In this document: positions 38,831-51,239 of the stretch, one piece after another
How the letters are laid out: every line of letters begins with the position of its first letter
How positions within the stretch are numbered: the first letter of the stretch is position 1
Assembly (NCBI RefSeq): GCF_010093815.1
Contig: NW_022985569.1
Span: forward strand, 248,001 to 312,000
Source of the DNA: Pseudovirgaria hyperparasitica
Lineage: Eukaryota > Ascomycota > Dothideomycetes > Acrospermales > Acrospermaceae
Direction of reading: 5' to 3'
Length of the DNA stretch: 64,000 bases
Position numbers and translations under genes: made by a program
The notes under the pieces: model-generated
Databases searched by the model: none
Seen by the model: only the letters and a program-made list of their open reading frames with translations
Told to the model about the DNA's origin: nothing

Positions 38831-39469
38831 TAAGTATAGCGACATCGCGGTCGTCGTAAAAAGAAGAAGAATACCGTAGAGAACGAAGTATCGAATCACG
38901 AATTCTAAACGCATACTAGGAAAACTCTATAAGGCAGCCCTATAATTTAAGCGATACATGGTTACCAAACGCGAAGAAAACGTAAACAACCGTTATAGGC
39001 ACGCGACACGACACATTATAATAGAATAACATAGAGAAGTCTAGAATGGACTAACATGGACCATTGTACACGAGAAGAATATAGGACTAAGAAACCAAAA
39101 AGGTACCCTACTACGGAATTGAACTCGTGATATATAATATAAAAGGTTAGAGTACCCGAACTAATAACTACTAGGCCACTAGTTCGGGTGCTCTAATATA
39201 ATTTAGAGAGATAAACTAATTTATATACGATGCCTATACTTAAGTAACTTAAAGGAAATTAGAACCTAAAATTTAATAGTTATAGAATAAATAAGAACGC
39301 ACATAATATTATTAAGTTAAGAATTAAATTACTAGAAAACTAGTAGATAGGTATCTAAACGGTCCAAAAAGGACCAAAACGGATAGAAACTAGGTAGATA
39401 GAGCCAACACACACCATATAAAAACCCTAGCAAATAGAGCCATAGAGCTACTCCTCCATCTTATTATTA

Positions 39470-40742
39470 CTCTTAGAGCGTAGCGAATAAACTAACTAAG
39501 TAATAGAGTAACGGAGGTTAGAGACCTTATCCTCTAGAGTAACCACGCGCTTAGTTAGAGCCTAGTAAGACGACGACTAAGCGCTAGAGCGGAGCGACTA
39601 GACCTAAAGTTAGCTAACGCGGTCTAGAATAATCTAGAATAGAATATATACCCTCTTACGAGGCGACTTAGAGGGAGAAATAGTAGACCTCTTATAAGAT
39701 CTATTAGTAGCGCGAGATAGACGGGGGGGGGATAGAGCGAATCCTCTCTACGGCCTCTATAGCTAGGATAGACTCCCTAGAATAGGTAGCCTAGGCGCTA
39801 GGGATCTCGCGGCGGCTAGAAAAATCAATAGGTATTAAAAACAATTAACGTGCTCGTAACTTATACTTTAATAACCTCTAGAAAGAGCTTATAGCGCTCC
39901 CTAAACTCCCTCTATATAGTAGATAGATAGCTATAAGGACCCCCGAGGGTCTTACGGACGCGAAGGTCGTTATATATATCTTATATACGCATAGGAATCT
40001 AAGAATGTATTAGCATAGACTACTTTAGATTATACTAGATTAAGATAGCCTATTATACTTACCTATAGATAAGTCTTACTAGTTACGGTATAGCGGCGGT
40101 AGTAGGTAGGGAGCTTAAAGATTATGCGTATAGGCCTATCGCGGTTAGTAGAGTAGTAGCTAATACTAGAGTTAGAGCGGAAGAGATATTTAGAGCCGGT
40201 AGCGTAAGCCTTAATATACTTAAAGTATATTAAACCGTAGTTCGCTGTTTTCCTATGGCGTAAACCGTAACTACGTTTAGTATCTTCGGCGACCTAGACC
40301 TTATTATTACTAGGGCTAGGTTTAGAGCGAATATTAAGGTCCTAAAAGGACCTAGAGCGACTAAGTTAGTCTATATTAGATCGAAAAGAGAAATAGCGTT
40401 TAGAGCGAGGCGGCAAAGGCATGAACTCTCGATTATTATCTATAACGAGATCTTCTTCATCCTCTAAAGGAGGTAGAGTAGATAGGCGGCGCGAGTAGGT
40501 GTAGGTAGACTTTATAGCTACCTCTTCCGCAACACCAGTACTAGAATTACCTAGATTAGAGCGACTAGTGGCCACGTTAGTGATAATAGTAGTAGTAGCC
40601 TTAGCTACCTTCTTCTCTAACTTAGAGCGTGTCTTTATACTACTACGATAAGTGGATTTTTTAGCTAGTATAGCTAGGGTAGAGATAATCCCTTTAGAGT
40701 AAGTCTTGCGAGAGAAGGAGATAGGCTTAGGAATAGGACTAG
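39470..40742 (-). pseudogene. Antisense accessory ORF of chromovirus C, decayed
   Basis: This is homologous to the minus-strand ORF of B. A 69-codon part is open at 40366-40575 and shares with B the sequence Ser-Arg-Ser-Asn-Leu-Gly-Asn-Ser-Ser-Thr, the acidic Glu-Asp-Leu-Val-Ile-Asp block and the end Ser-Phe-Arg-Ser-Asn-Ile-Asp. Conservation of this strand's reading over a diverged copy supports real coding in the ancestor. The function is unknown. Confidence 0.55.
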
Positions 40743-41239
40743 TATTAGATATCTATATATATACGTTAGCTAGAGATCTAAGAGTGGAATACTCGTTCAG
40801 CCTTAAAGGCGATTAAAAAAGCTAAATTAGTAACCATAATAACGCGAATAGATTATATAGGACCAGCTCTAACGAAAATAGACTACTCTAGACCCGAACG
40901 GATCTAAACTAAAGGAGATAGTATACGAATTAACGACTTACCTTAAGAGTAAGGTAGATATACTAGAGAAGAAAATTCAGAATAAGAGAACTAAATATAA
41001 GCTTAGTTAATATAGCGGTCACATAACCCGCGGAGCTACCTCTAAGGTAGTAGCCATGAAGTAAGGGATGAGCGCGTGTATAAATAAAAGTGAACTAGAG
41101 CTTAAGTTTACTAATATAAAGACTATCGATAACGTTATATGGATTTAATTAGATACGCGTATAAACATAACGCTTATAGAATTACGGATTTATATATAGC
41201 TAAGTACTTCGGGGCGAAGCATAAAAAGAAGAAGGATAT

Positions 41240-41479
41240 TATTAGGGCTAATACTAGGATGGACTTAACTAGAATACTATAGTCTAGTACGGTCCGTGAT
41301 AGGTGGACCTAGGGTAAGTCAGCTAGAATAAGCGAGACTACTATATAAGTAGGCCGTACACACTTAATTCCTACTCTTTAGGAATCAACCTCGTTAGAAG
41401 AGTAGACTACCCTTTTAAATATATTCCCGAATCCTCCTATGACCTGTTAGACTACTATCCTACGTCTACAATCCTTACA
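41240..41479 (+). repeat. 3' LTR of chromovirus C (240 bp)
   Basis: It matches 33469-33708 and ends in an unmutated CA followed by ATCCC. A purine-rich tract AAAAAGAAGAAGGATAT lies directly upstream. Confidence 0.93.
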
Positions 41480-41484
41480 ATCCC

Positions 41485-43095
41485 TTATAGTAGATATAGC
41501 TAAGTTATATATCTTAGTTCTATATTATTAAGTAGCTCTTACTACTAATAGAGTATTAAAACTAGAGATTATAGAAGTTATTACTATCTAGTATAATATT
41601 ATAGAGTAGTAATAACGCCTTACTATCTATATAGTATCTAGACTAGACTAGAATCTTATTCTTAGAAGTCTATAGCTCTACTAGGCTAGTACTATTATTA
41701 ATATATATATAAATAAAATTATACTTTACTATATCTATAGCCTTATAGTCTAGAATATAAATATCTATATATATCTAATAAGTATTTAGATTCTTATTAA
41801 GAAGGGCTATATTATTAGAGATCTAGAGACGGCTTAGTACTATAGATAAGTAGTTACTACTAGTATCTATAATATTATCTATCTTCTATAACTTATATTT
41901 CTCTAGTTATCTCTAGTATCTAACTAGAATATAACTAAGCTTATAGAGAATAGACGCCTATTTCTATTTAAGCTATATATCTACTATAATCTCTTTAATA
42001 AGATAAAGATATTAGTACTACTACTCTATAGAGAGAATACTAACTACTATATTTATATTAAGTCTATACTAGTAGAGATCTCTATAAACCTTCTCTAGAG
42101 ACCCCTCTATACTATATCTTAGAAATAACTTATAGAGCTCTACTACTAACTTATAGATCTTATAGATAAGGGATAGATATAGACTAGCTTCTTAGTAGCT
42201 AGAATACTAATATTTCTTATTTCTAAGCTAGAAGGGAAGTAGTAGCTATATATTAACTATAGAGCCCTTAATAGTATTATAGAGTAGAATTAATATCTAC
42301 TACTACTTATATATAAGACGCTATATACTATTAGTAATATATTATAGTTTAGTAAGGTAGATATCTAGGTAGTATTCTATAAACTATAGATTACTACTAG
42401 GGATAAATATAAGATAGCCTTTTATATCTAGTTTAGCCTCTTTAAATAGATAGTTCTCTCTTTTAGTCTCTCTAGTATTTCTATCTTCTTCTAGTACTAT
42501 ATTAATAGAGTACTAAGTAGGGTTCTAGGGGTTATCTATATAGTATATCTTAATAATATTCTTATCTATACCCTAGGTATATTAGAAGACTACTAGACTA
42601 CTATAAAGACTATTCTATCTCTTCTTATAAAGGCGGACCTTTACTATAACCTTACTAAATACTATTTTACTACTAAGAAGGTCTAGTACCTAGATTATAT
42701 TATTACTACTAGAGAGTTAATCTACTCTAATCTAAAGAAAATTATTATAATCTAGAACTAGAAGCCTCTAACTATAGTCTAGGGCGTCTAGTAGTTTATT
42801 AGATTTATAAACTTCTACTATAACTTTCTCTCTAACTTCTCTACTATAGTAGCTCTACTCTATACCCTTATTAAAGCTAGAATAGTCTTTTACTAGAGTC
42901 TAGCTAAGGACTATATATTTAATATACTAAAGAATACTTTTATTATAGGGCTAATTCTCTAGTTCTAGAATAAGATATATAATATAATAGTTAAGGTAGA
43001 TTACTCTAGATATATAATAGGTAGATATCTATTCTAAAAGGTTTAGAGTATTTAGTACCTGGTAGTCTACTATTCTATAGCCCTTACGGCCGCTT
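41485..43095 (+). pseudogene. Element E protease end, reverse transcriptase and start of RNase H, remnant
   Basis: This is the continuation of E after C. A Gypsy reverse transcriptase is recognisable: polymerase box (Tyr-Leu-Asn-Asn-Ile-Leu-Ile-Tyr) near 42547-42570, and downstream Leu-Asp-Tyr-Ile-Ile and Phe-Ile-Asn-Phe-Tyr-Tyr blocks (about 42690-42830). RNase H begins with Val-Asp-Tyr-Ser-Arg-Tyr near 42995-43015. F-I interrupts it at 43095. It is heavily broken. Confidence 0.7.
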
Positions 43096-43323
43096 TATAA
43101 GAATAGAGTTATTAGATAGTAGTATAGTTAGATAGAATAATAGGGTATATTCTATTATAGAATAAATTACTACTAAACTCTTTTAGTAGGAATCTAAGAG
43201 TATATATATAAAGGGACGCTAATCTATCTAGTATATAATTATTTACCGCCCTTTATACTACCTTCTAACTATATTAGCTAAGATATATATAGATTAGGTT
43301 ATATCTAAGGCTAAGTTCTAATA
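43096..43323 (-). repeat. 3' LTR of chromovirus F-I (228 bp)
   Basis: It matches 49087-49314. It is the 3' LTR because pol reads on the minus strand. CGCTT at 43091-43095 is one half of the target duplication. Confidence 0.9.
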
Positions 43324-44009
43324 ATTATCCTCTTCCTTTAGGAAGCTACCCTTAGTAACCTAGATTATTATCTATCTCTATATTTCTATTCTAAGTCTTA
43401 TAAGACCTTAGTCGTTCTCTATACTTTATCTTAGATATTTACTAATATTTACTAATCTAAGATTTATATAAGTATTTTTCTAATAAACTAGATTTTATCT
43501 ATTCTAAATTCTTATATAGATAAGATTATCTAATTAGGCCTAGTATATCACGTAATATAATTAGGTAAGCCTAGGTACTATCTATATTAAAATCTTTTCT
43601 TAGAAATATTTCTTTCTTTAAAAAACTTCTTAACTCTTTATAGAGTTTTTTAGATTATTAGATATATTACCCGATCCTTATAGATATAGATTTATATAGA
43701 TTTACTATAATTTAGTATAATTTATATAATTTACTAATTTTTATACTATATTTAGCTAGTAATAATAATAATCTATAATAATCTATATAAATTAGTAATA
43801 ATTATAATATAGTTTTCTAAAATCTTAATACTCTAAAGTAATTAGTACAGAAATAGACACCTTTAAATAATCCCTATCTTATATATATTACTAATATATT
43901 AAAAGCTATTAATCTACTCTAACCTAGGCCAGACTCTAATAATCTAGCTATATATTATTATAGTTATTACTTTCTATTATATACTACTTACAGTAGTACT
44001 AAATCTATA

Positions 44010-44810
44010 ATATATAGTACTTATATAACTAAGAAGCGTTATTACTTATAGGTATTTAAATAAGTTTAAAGAACTTTATATAGATTTACTTATATTAGTA
44101 TAGATTACTACTAGGCCTCTAGTAACCCCTACTAATAAGAAGCGTAGTACTACTAATTATAATACCTTAGAGAAGGCTTTCTATAAGCTATATATCTAAG
44201 GTAAGAGTTACGCCTAGAAGTACGATTCTAATATAATCTATAAGGATTTATTAGAATCTACTATAGCTATTATTACTATAATTACTAGGTAATATTCTTT
44301 TTCTTAAATCGTTATAGATTCTTACTAATATATATTAATCTCTATAATAGTACTAAAATCTCTACTACTTTAGACTTCTTTCTATATACTAGTAATATTA
44401 AAATTCCTAGAAAAGGTTCTAGTAAAAAGGCTAAGGTTCCTTTCTTATATATATCTAAGAGCTTTAAATTTAGAGAAGATAGCTCTAATCTAGAAATTTC
44501 TATACTAAAGGTATATAGTTCTATACTAATTATTAAATCTTTTTACTAATTTATATAATTCTTAGTATACTTATACTAGTCTATCTCTTTCTACTCTAGT
44601 TTCTACTACTCTATAGATTTCTATAGAGGAGTTTATAGCTACAAGACGCGCTATATAGAATTTATAGTATTAGAATAAAAGGCTAGAGACTTATATTATA
44701 AAGCTCTATACTATACTAAATAAGAACTAGTAGAAGGAATTAGATATAATTATCGCGGTAATTAGTACTTCTACTTCTACTCTAACTTAATTAGTTTAGA
44801 TCTATACTAA
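44010..44810 (+). pseudogene. Opposite-strand accessory ORF-like region of F-I, decayed
   Basis: This is the equivalent of 57420-58215 in F-II, where the signal is clearer. It lies between the 3' LTR and the chromodomain and reads opposite to pol. It is heavily mutated and its function is unknown. Confidence 0.35.
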
Positions 44811-45170
44811 TTAATACTAATATATTTCTTTTATCTAGTATTTTTAGTTTTCGGTTTTAATTTTAAAGTAATCTTACTTCTTCTAGATAGATTAGTATAA
44901 GTTTATATAGATCTATATAGATATTTATATTTTCTTTTAGCTTTCTTAATTTTATCTTTCTTTAATAATAACTTCTTTAATCTCTTTAGTAATCTATACT
45001 AATCTATACTAATTAGTACCGATTTTTAATATCTATTTCTCTTAGTAAATTATTTTTCTAAGTCTCTTTTTTAGTTAAATTTTTTTTAAAGTTCTAAGTT
45101 TAAACTTTCTAAGGAAGTTCCTTAATTTCTTAGAATATTTTAAAGATCTATATCTCTTTTACCTTCTTCC

Positions 45171-45398
45171 TATTAGAACTTAGCCTTAGGTAGAACCCGA
45201 CCTGCACGTACCTTAGCTAACAGGGTTAGAAGGTGACGTGAAGGGCGGTAAATAGTCACGTACTAGATAGATCGGCGTCCCTTTATATATATACTCTCGG
45301 ATTCCTACCGAAAGGGTTTAGTAGTAATTCGTTCTATGATAGAATACACCCTATTATTCTATCTAACTATACTACTATCCAATAACCCTATTCTTACA
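45171..45398 (+). repeat. Solo LTR of family F inside F-I
   Basis: A complete 228 bp F LTR in the opposite orientation to the F-I LTRs, flanked by the duplication CTTCC (45166-45170 and 45399-45403). F-II lacks it at the matching site (about 58570). It keeps many CA, TG and CG pairs that the surrounding F-I sequence has lost, and ends in CA. Confidence 0.93.
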
Positions 45399-45574
45399 CT
45401 TCCTTTTAGGCGGCTATCCTTAGTACTAAACTATACTAAAAAATATTAGATTACTATACTTTAGTATAATTCTCTATAATTCTATAGCTTTCTTTACTAA
45501 TCGCTACTTATATACTAATATTACTACTTTACTAATATTTATTATAGATTTCTAAGTATCTTTATTAGAATTAT

Positions 45575-46176
45575 TGTAAGGAGGCGGGCTCTACGCACCA
45601 ACCAACTACACTAAAAGGACCGAATCTTAAAGCTACTGCTTCAAGGGTGGAGCACACTACTTATATACGACTACTACACATATGTATAATTAACTAGTAG
45701 GCACGTGCCTAATAATATCTCCCCTTTTTAAAGGCGCGTGCCCTTATACGTCGTGGGTATCTATCTTATAAAAGATAAACTAAACTAGCCATAATAGGCC
45801 TAGTATACGCGCTAGCCACACTAGGCCTAGCATAAACCATATATATATAATTGATATTTATAATGCCGCCTCTAGTACTAGACACGCTAACTTACTATAG
45901 TAACGTTACTACCATGTCATCCGTTACGTACATAAAGTACACGTGACGTGGTAAGCTAAACGGAATCATACGAAATTCAATAACGGTTGACTAGACCGAG
46001 AGTTAAACCCGTGACCCCGTAGTAGCTTTAAGATTATATAAGGAGGCGGGCTCTACGCACTAACTAACTATACTAAAAGGACCGAATCTTAAAGCTACTA
46101 CTTCAAGGGTGGAGCATACTACTTATATACGACTACTATATACATGTATAATTAACTAGTAGGCACGTGCCTAACA
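45575..46176 (-). mobile_element. Element H, TRIM-like miniature LTR element
   Basis: Two 140 bp direct repeats (45575-45714 and 46037-46176) flank a 322 bp interior without coding potential. The repeats run from TGTAAGGAGG to GTGCCTAACA, so they have TG...CA ends. On the minus strand a purine tract (AAAAAGGGGAGATAT, complement of 45717-45731) abuts the left repeat, which suggests that the element reads on the minus strand; no convincing primer site was found at the other end. The composition is nearly normal, with many CA and TG pairs, in sharp contrast to its host F-I. The flanking 5-mers differ (ATTAT and TCGCG), and the flanks are not adjacent in F-II. Confidence 0.72.
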
Positions 46177-46177
46177 T

Positions 46178-49080
46178 CGCGCTTCTAGTATTAACTATAT
46201 CTTAACTAACTTAGCTTTATACTATACTCGCCTACCTATAGAGATTTTACTATTATTCTCTATAAGTTTATTAAGTAGTACTATAATTTAAAAGAAGTCT
46301 ATAGTAAAATTAAAATAATAGTTTATAAAATCTATAAACGGTCTAATTTAATATATAGTAGTAGGTTCTAGCTATTCTATAATAGTCTTTATATACTCTA
46401 GCTCTATTTTTAGGCCGCTATATATTATAATAAAGCTAAGAAACCTAACTTCTTATTAGTAAAACTTATATTTAGATAATTTTATATAGAGTTTATACTA
46501 CCTTAGACGATTTAGTACTAATTTTATATATTTCTTATAATTCTATATACTATTAGAGTAAATTAGTATATTATTAAGATAAACTATATAAATCACGTTA
46601 AGTAATTCTATAAGTATAGTATTAATATATTCTTAAAACGCTTCTAGTATATTTATAAGTCTAAATAGTATAATAGTATACTTAAAATAACTATATCTAG
46701 TCTAAAATATAGTTTTCTACTTATCTCCGTAACGAATTCAAAGCTAGTAATATATATCTTATAAATCTAGCTTTATAAAGTATTTTACCTTTATTAATTA
46801 GTCTAAAGATTTACTAACTAGTAGTAATAGATAATAATTCTTCTTAGTTACTATATTTAGTATCTAATAGTTAATATATAGATATAAACTTCTATCTTTC
46901 TTCTTTATAAAGAGAATAGATATACTAGCTAATAATATACTATAATATATCTAGTCTCTTCTAAGGTATTCTTTAATATATTTATAAAGAACTTTAAGTT
47001 CTAGTCTTAAAAGTAGATAAAGTAGACTATAAGGGACGTCTACTCTCTCTTTAAGCTTAATCTTTAGCTTATATAGTCCATAATTAGGGAGAAGTAACAC
47101 ATCTCCTACTAAAAATATATCTATATACTATAAATATATATTAGATAGCGTGTCTTTACCCTAATTATTACTATTATCCTTATCTTTATTAATGATTAAT
47201 AAGGACGTAAGATAGATTAGTAATAATTAGGTCTATATAGTAAGGTTCTATACCTCCTTACTAATAGTTACGACTTACTAGTATAGTTTACTATAGTATT
47301 ATTAGAATATTAATATCTTCTTCTAAAAATTAAGGATAGAGTTTAGATATCTAAGCTAAGGTATCCCTAGAATTATATTCTATTAGCTAATATTAGCTAC
47401 GATAAATTTATTAGATATCTACTATTTTATTATCTTTAAGTTATAAACTTTATAATTTATTATAGCTTTATCTAAAGTTCTAACTTTATATCTATTAACT
47501 ATAATAGTTTAGCTAACTTTACTAAAATTATATAATAATCTATACTCCTTTATAAGAATTAATAAAATATAGTTATCTTCTATACTAGTATCTATAAGGG
47601 TCTATATAGTTTTATTACTATTTACTATAGATAATAATACTTTTAGTAATATTAGGTCTTTACTTACCGGAAGGCGCTATAGCTCCTTCTAAGTATATAT
47701 AATTTAGCTAAGAACGCGGTTAGATCTTATATACTAGTCTATTCTTTTTTTAGATTCTTATAGTTAGATAAAATATATTCTATTTCTCTATACTTATAGT
47801 AATAAAGTATACTATAATTCTACTATTTTATAATAGATATTATATTTAAGTCTATATCTTATTCTTTTCTATATTAAGAAGTACTATCTTAATTATTTTA
47901 GTATCCTCTTAACGTATTTCTACCCCGATTTATACTCTTCTAGTACTAATTATAGTAAGGTTACTCTTAATTAAATATATTTAATTAATCTTATTTCTAA
48001 CCTATATAGGGTTTATTAGTTTTATCTAGAGAGTTATATTTATTAAGGATATAGTAGTATTTATTAGCTTTCTTCTCTAATTTATATAGATAGTTAAAAC
48101 TTAATAATACTATTTCTAGTCTTTTACGGATTAACGGAAGTAGTACTTTATAAAACTAGAATATATAAATATTTTTCTATAGCGTAGGGATATTATTCTA
48201 TAGGTTTTATAGGTATTATAGTAGTTAAGTAGATGTCTAGTTCGGTCGTTATACTACGCTTCTTAACTTAAATAGTATCTTTCTTTTATATTCTCCGTCC
48301 GTTCTAAGGGTATTTAGTATAAATATAGCTAAATATTCCTAGGTTATTATAGATAGTAGCTACGCTTCCTTCTATCTATTCTATTAATCGTGGGATTATA
48401 AGTCTAGGTATTATTCTCTAAATAAAATATATTATACTTTAGTAGAAAAGAGTAGAGAGTTATTAAGGAAGTACTTTTCGTAGTCTCTCTTCTAGTCTTT
48501 CTACTCCTTTTAGTTCTTCTCTATAAATATAGTTAGGTCTTTAGATTTTAGTATATCTAGAGAAGAAGTAGAGTAAATTAGTAACGAAGCGGCCGGGAGT
48601 ATAGTAGATTATTATAACTCTAATAGTAGGTAAATTAATTCCGTCTAAATTAGTATAGGAAGTCGTCTATCTACTATCGTTCTATATAGTTCTTTAAGAG
48701 ACTTCTTAAGTTCTTATCTCTTTATAAGAAGTTTCGTATATTCTATCTACTCTTTAAGAGTTTAAATCTCTTAAGTCTAATTCGCGATATATTTCTAAAG
48801 TTTAGTAATAGTTTATTATAATATCTCGTGTAGCTCTACTATAACTTATTATTTAGCTTTATATTATTAGAAGTTACTTAGTGTATCTACTATTTCTTTA
48901 TCTAAAAGCTCCGTAATTTAGTCTAATATCTCTACTTCTTAGTTAGAAACGGCTAGAATTAATACTAATTATAGAGGATCTCTATTATTTAATATAGTAT
49001 TACTTATCTCTATAGTAGATTATATTAACCTTCTTAGTTCTAGTTAGACTATCTTAACTATAGTACTATATAGAGAGTAA
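46178..49080 (-). pseudogene. gag, protease and RT remnant of chromovirus F-I
   Basis: Read on the minus strand, the gag region lies at about 49080-47700, a protease-like part near 47600-47350 and the reverse transcriptase at about 47200-46180. The last is identified through the better preserved F-II copy (Asn-Arg-Tyr and Phe-Thr-Lys-Leu-Asp blocks). The region is collinear with F-II from about 61448 to beyond 64000. It is broken many times. Confidence 0.68.
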
Positions 49081-49086
49081 TTTAAA

Positions 49087-49314
49087 TATAAGAATAGGGT
49101 TATTAGATAGTAGTATAGTTAGATAGAATAATAGAGTATATTCTATTATAGAATAAATTACTACTAAACCCTTTTAGTAGAAATCTAAGAGTATATATAT
49201 AAAGGGACGCTAATCTATCTAGTACGTAATTATTTACCGCTCTTTATACTACCTTCTAACTATATTAGCTAAGGTATATATAGATTAGATTATATCTAAG
49301 GCTAAGTTCTAACA
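49087..49314 (-). repeat. 5' LTR of chromovirus F-I (228 bp)
   Basis: It matches 43096-43323. It is followed on the plus strand by CGCTT (49315-49319), the second half of the target duplication. Confidence 0.9.
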
Positions 49315-49319
49315 CGCTT

Positions 49320-51200
49320 AGTAGAACTATATAATCTATAATAAGAAGCTTCTTATAGTAGTTTAGTATCTTTAAGTATAGAAATCTAAGCTCTAAAGTA
49401 TCTACCGCCCCTTTATAATCTATATAGACTATAAGAATCTTAAGTACTCTATTAAGTCTTATCTTCTTATTCTATAGTAGTAATAATAGTCTAACTAGCT
49501 TATACTATTTAACTATAATCTTATATACTAGCTAGAATTCTAGATAGTCTATCTAGATACTCTAAACTACTATAACTAGAACTTATCTAAGAAGTCTCTT
49601 CTAAGGGGATAGCTTATAACTCTATAGACTATTAGAATAGTACTAGTAAGTATCTACTCTAGAGAGTTCTACCTTCTCTAGAGATAAAATATCTTTACTA
49701 ATCTCTATCTCTAGAAGCTCTAGAACTAGACTATTTAGTTAGTCCTAGTATATTAGATCTACTATAGAGCTATAATAGATAGAGTATATCTCTTTCTACT
49801 AGAGGCGCTTACTACTAAATAGATTATAGACTATACTATATTAGTATATAGAATACTTATATAGTAGAGAGTTATTTAGATATCTAAGTAAAATCCCCTT
49901 ACTATAACTATTATCTAGAAGTTCTATACCTCCCCTCTTATAGACTACCCTAGTAAGAATAAGATATATATAGCTATTTAGTAGAAGTACTACTAGAAGT
50001 AGATATAGACTAATATCTAGTAGTTTATATAAAACTATAACTACTATAGAGTCTATATAAATTAATATAAGATCTCTAGCCTTCTCTAGTCTCTTCTAAT
50101 ACTAGACTAGTTCTAGTTCTAGATTTCTATAGACTTTCTAACTAATCTTCTCTAATTAAATATATTATAGCTCTACTATCTTTTTATTATTATAGACTAG
50201 CTCTTAAAGTTTATTTAGCTAGAGATAATAATCTTTATAGTAGCTAAGGACTATATTATATAGTTTTATAATATATAGTAGTATTTCTAGAGATTTCTTT
50301 AGTTAATAATTATAGACTAGGGCTTAGACTAGCTAGAGTAGTTCTAGATAATTCTATACTCTATAATAGATATATACTAGAATCTCTCTATAGTCTACTA
50401 TCTATGGATAGATAGTAGTACTAAGTATATAAACTAGAAGATATAGACTATACTATATATTATAGTAATCTTTAAGTAAACTAACTAGCCGGAATATCTT
50501 CTAGTATATTAGCTCGCCCTTAATAACTATATCTTATTAGTAACTAGTATAGTACTAAATTTACTCCTTAATAGATACTATATTAAACTATTACTATAAT
50601 AGCTACTCTCTAATATCTCTATAACCTTAGTAAAAGATTAGACTATAAATTTCCTTAAATACCTTTAGAATAGTACTACCTTAGCTTAAATAGCTATTAT
50701 CTAGACTAAGTAGCGCTTCTAAGACTTAGTAAACTAGTTATAATATCTAGCTAAGTATTTTAAGATTAGTAATATAGTATAGTTCTCTCTCTAGAATATA
50801 AAGACTAACTATCTAAGCTAGAAGCTTAACTAGCTATAGATAAAGTACTAGATTATAGTCTAATCTACCCCCTTAATAGTAACCCTTAACCTCCCTAGAG
50901 ACCTCTATAGAATAGTCTATATAAGTTTTATTAAGCGCGCTATAGAGAACTCTCTATCTAGCTAAGAGTAGCTTAATATCTATTTAGATCTAGCGCTTAA
51001 GCTTAACGAAGTAGATAAGAATATTATAGAGTATAAGATTAAGAATATTCTATATATAAAAAATATATAAGAGTAGAATAAGTAATAGATACTTATAAAG
51101 TAGAAAGATTAGTTATAACTAATATAGATTCTACTTAAGAACATAGAGAATACTAAGGTACTAGACTAGTTTAAGTCTAGATATAATAATACTTAATTAT
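49320..51200 (+). pseudogene. Element E RNase H and integrase, remnant
   Basis: This is the continuation of E after F-I. RNase H includes Asp-Tyr-Lys-Asn-Leu-Lys-Tyr-Phe near 49424-49447, where the family has Asp-His-Lys-Asn-Leu. The integrase core is recognisable around 50330-50560. A basic C-terminal part and a possible chromodomain-like stretch extend to about 51200. It is broken very many times. Confidence 0.62.
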
Positions 51201-51239
51201 ATAATAGTCTATAACTCTAATATATCTCTAAGTAGTAAT

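Larger units (their letters stand above)
33469..41479 (+). mobile_element. Gypsy chromovirus C, complete with both LTRs, fossil
   Basis: This is an 8011 bp element with 240 bp LTRs and the target duplication ATCCC (33464-33468 and 41480-41484), inserted in element E. It belongs to the A/B family, but its LTRs, gag and 3' segment are clearly diverged from those of A and B. It keeps more CA and TG than the element around it. Parts: 5' LTR, gag (from an ATG at 33750), zinc knuckle 35067-35108, protease (about 35290-35560), reverse transcriptase (about 35870-36560), RNase H (about 36720-37110), integrase (about 37480-38570), chromodomain (about 38660-38775), extra segment with an antisense ORF, purine tract, 3' LTR. 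It is structurally whole but broken many times. Confidence 0.9.
43096..49314 (-). mobile_element. Gypsy chromovirus F-I (minus strand), internally deleted, fossil
   Basis: This 6219 bp element has 228 bp LTRs and the target duplication CGCTT (43091-43095 and 49315-49319), inserted in element E. Comparison with F-II shows pol on the minus strand: gag about 49080-47700, protease about 47600-47350, reverse transcriptase about 47200-46180, then a junction at element H where about 2.7 kb (rest of RT/RNase H and integrase) is missing, the chromodomain edge near 45540-45574, and a 3' segment with an opposite-strand ORF-like region. It contains a solo F LTR (45171-45398) and element H (45575-46176). 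It is strongly RIP-mutated and broken many times. Confidence 0.85.

Noticed and set aside
45985-46025. Possible tRNA-like B box on the minus strand inside element H (SINE origin)
   Set aside because: The match to the B-box consensus is partial, no A box or cloverleaf is visible, and the TG...CA direct repeats fit a miniature LTR element better.
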